Shown here: one piece after another, positions 61,601 through 64,000 of the stretch
Layout: each line of letters starts with the position of its first letter
Position numbering within the stretch: position 1 is the first letter of the stretch
NCBI RefSeq assembly: GCF_020379485.1
Contig: NW_026014653.1
Span: forward strand, 186,001-250,000
Reading direction: 5' to 3'
DNA from: Brassica napus
Taxonomy: Eukaryota > Streptophyta > Magnoliopsida > Brassicales > Brassicaceae
Length of the DNA: 64,000 nucleotides
Position numbers and translations under genes: made by a program
Notes under the pieces: model-generated
Told to the model about the DNA's origin: nothing
Databases searched by the model: none
The model's input: the letters and a program-made list of their open reading frames with translations, nothing else

Positions 61601-64000
61601 AGCTGCAATTGCGGTTGGTGCTGTAGCGGCCGAATCAGCCCAGGAATCAGGTTTCCAAAGCGGACAATTATTGTCTTCTCCATTGGGTAAGACTACCTCA
61701 ATGACCCCTCCATTGCAGAGAAAATCAAGCGACGCAACAAACTTGATGAACATGTCAAGAAACTTCAGGTTTTCTATTTTATTTATTTGTTTATATGTTC
61801 CAAATCGTCGCAGTTGCCTGTAACGCAAGCCTTTGATACTTGGAACAATATTTAGGTTTTTCTTAAACATATAGGGCCGATGTCTTGAGAGAAAACACAG
61901 AAGCTGTCTTTGCCGCCTGTGAAGTTACTCATGCTAGATGGGCAAAACTACTAGGAGTCCGTGCTCTTCTTCATCCAAAATTGAAATTGCAGGAGTTCAT
62001 GAGCATTTATGATCTTACCCAGGAATTTATAACAGTTACGGAGAAGGTATTTGTTCAAAACTTCTCCTCATAAAAGATATAAGAAATTGCATTGGTTATT
62101 CTTGCGTGACATTTGTTTGGAAATTTACAGATTGGCGGACGGTTGGGATCTAGTATCCGTGGGACACTGCAATCACAAGCCAAAGCTTTTTTAGATTCCC
62201 AGCATGAAGCTAGGGTTAGTCTCTGTACATATATGTTTATAGATTTTACAGAGAGGACATCTACTGTATTTAGTTTCATTGTTGACAAAAGAAGTGGTGA
62301 GAATGTGGCTGAAAATAGTTATACCGAAAGCAATAGGCCCAAAGCCATCTCTATACTTAGTGTAGCAAAAAGGTGATCAAACTTACATTTTATAACCGAG
62401 TAGTGTTGAGCTATATTGACTTCATCCCATACATGCATATTCCGTAATTATTTTACCATCTTACTTCTTTCATTATCAAGAGTTCTTGTCGTTGATCTAA
62501 TTTGTATTTTACTTTACTGTAGATGACAAAACTAAAAGCTGTCCTTGATCAAGAAACATGGGATGAGATAGATGTTCCCGAAGAATTCCAATCCATAATC
62601 AGTTCTCTTTTTGCATCCCAAGAGTTGATTTCTGGGAAAGTAGATGATGCTGACATTAAAACATACGACAGAAACCCGCTTCCTCTCAATGGGTCTCTCA
62701 CTTCAGGAACTGAAAATCAAAGTACTGAATCACGAAATGAAAAATCGGAATCTAGTGAAGGTCCTGCAGTTAGTAACGCACAAGTGAAATCCACAGTCTC
62801 GCCCGAGTCTCTTGAGAGAAGCAAGGCTGCTGGTGTGTCTTCCGTTACGAATAGTCAAAGTAATCAGAAGGCGCACGGAAAATCTAACCTTTTCTATCAA
62901 GGAGTTGGTTACCACATGGTAAACTGGTTAGTGTTCTTGTTCTGCATTTTAATTTTGTTTTTTGGTCGAAACATTTTAATGCTGTCATATATGTTATATG
63001 CGTTTGCTAGGTTTAGGTTGCTTAATATTTAGTTGCTGTCCAGGCTTAGAATGTTAGTTATGCTGATGCAATTCCTTTTATGTCTGCAGTGGGTTAATAT
63101 TGCTCAAGATGCTGTCAGAATACATTGATATGAACAATTCTTTACCAGCTTTGTCCTCGGAAATTGTTCTTCGTGTTGTTGAAGTGTTGAGATTTTTCAA
63201 CACTAGGACATGTCAACTTGTTTTGGGGGCTGGCGCTATGCAGGTATACATATCCTTTAAATGGAGAAAATTGTAGCTTCATTGCTGATTAGCTTTATGA
63301 TTTTTTTTCTAACCAATAACATGTGATCCATATATACGTGCTATAGGTATCTGGTTTGAAGTCTATTAAGGCAAAACACTTGGCGCTTGCAAGTCAAGTA
63401 ATCGACTTTCCTTACACTATTATTCCTGGTATGTGATATTTTATCTTCTTCCTTTTGATTCTTCTTTGTAAAATGTTTTACTTGGTGTTATCCAAGCATT
63501 TCTTTATTCACCTTTTGGTCCAAAATATGAGATTTCCTATATTTGTTCCTGGATTTTTATACATGTCCAAATTATCTAGTCTTAAGGTGTCAGCTTAGTC
63601 TCTCTATTTTTCAGCTTCCCAGCGATTTTTGTTTGAATCATCCTAGCTTATTATCCATGCATAACATTCTTTTTCTTTGTTTTTGTGGTCTTAGAATCCA
63701 GAAGAACTCTGTTTTCAAAAGTACCTGAGACTAGAAAGCCACTATTGTCAGTAGAGATTGATAAAGTTGCTCAGGTACGTTTCTCTCTTTGCACTCTGCC
63801 TTTTGTTTCTTTAACAGATTGTAAGGTTTTAGAGGTCGTTGCACACCTAATAAAGATGTAGTTGGAAAAAAGTTCAAACCAGTTGGTTATCTATAGGTTT
63901 ATAGTATATAAGTTTTAAAATGGCGGTCTCTATTAACTTAGGCATCTTGGCCAATTCTCAGGATTATAGAGTTCATCGAGATGAAATATACACAAAACTA
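58620..64000 (+). CDS. VPS54: VPS54, GARP tethering complex subunit (partial at window end, one-base frameshift)
   Basis: Fifteen exons can be placed: 58620-59450, 59543-59605, 59679-59758, 60101-60221, 60399-60473, 60649-60805, 61129-61217, 61511-61768, 61875-62046, 62131-62214, 62523-62926, 63090-63243, 63347-63428, 63695-63774 and 63962 onward past the window. VPS54 is a subunit of the GARP complex that tethers endosome-derived vesicles at the trans-Golgi. The Ser-rich N-terminus leads into the conserved SLYFKEDFALEDGATF region. Later come LRENTEAVFAACEVTHARWA and LILLKMLSEYIDMNN. Exon 8 has a run of seven A (61538-61544) where six fit the conserved EVKKAIEWILCNI. As written, this gives a stop at 61550-61552. 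Phases of all other exons fit only if that one base is extra. It is either a real null allele or a homopolymer error. Synteny matches At4g19490. Confidence 0.92.

Noticed and set aside
61686..61718. Tiny GT-AG intron in VPS54 exon 8 that might remove the frameshift
   Set aside because: It lies downstream of the premature stop, is too short to splice, and the reading through it (GKTTSMTPPLQ) is good coding sequence.

Overview
This is plant nuclear DNA, almost certainly from a Brassicaceae and most likely a Brassica-type genome. The evidence is GT-AG introns, AT-rich intergenic DNA full of Helitrons, MITEs and a Ty1/copia element, and a gene order that matches, from memory, the Arabidopsis thaliana chromosome 4 segment At4g19380-At4g19490. 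The order seen is long-chain alcohol oxidase (FAO4A-like), MIR168a, a small plant-specific protein, a PPR remnant, an MFS/nodulin-like transporter, a GT4 glycosyltransferase, a TNL locus and VPS54. Several genes expected between FAO and MFS are missing, as in a fractionated polyploid subgenome.

Layout. 0.5-4.3 kb: FAO4A-like gene (-). 4.3-18.7 kb: gene-poor, with a decayed Helitron, several MITEs, a tRNA-derived SINE and the MIR168a hairpin at 14.95 kb. 18.8-22.1 kb: a small gene (-), a tandem duplicate of its promoter and 5' end, and a PPR pseudogene. 22.2-26.2 kb: a Helitron carrying helicase remnants and a foldback element with a telomere-like core. 27.3-32.4 kb: a complete cysteine-rich receptor-like kinase (CRK) whose third intron holds two opposed Harbinger-like elements and whose DFG motif reads GFG. 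34.4-46.7 kb: MFS transporter with a 10.4 kb first intron containing a full-length copia element and, 39 bp away and head-to-head, a truncated relative. 46.8-48.2 kb: GT4 glycosyltransferase (-). 49.2-58.1 kb: a head-to-head pair of TIR-NB-LRR immune receptor genes. 58.6 kb to the window end: VPS54 (+), cut off by the window and carrying a one-base frameshift.

The standout system is the TNL pair. The minus-strand gene (1217 aa by my exon model) is a canonical TNL: intact TIR glutamate, P-loop and MHD, plus a post-LRR domain. The plus-strand gene (1153 aa) starts 260 bp away and encodes a RAV-type B3 DNA-binding domain, then a degenerate TIR without the catalytic glutamate, NB-ARC (MHD changed to MPN), LRR, and two ZFN-type CCCH zinc fingers with a basic repetitive tail. 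This has the architecture of an RRS1/RPS4-like sensor/executor pair, but with two integrated nucleic-acid-binding domain types, one at each end of the sensor. Exon junctions were read by eye from splice consensus and phase; none has been checked against RNA data.
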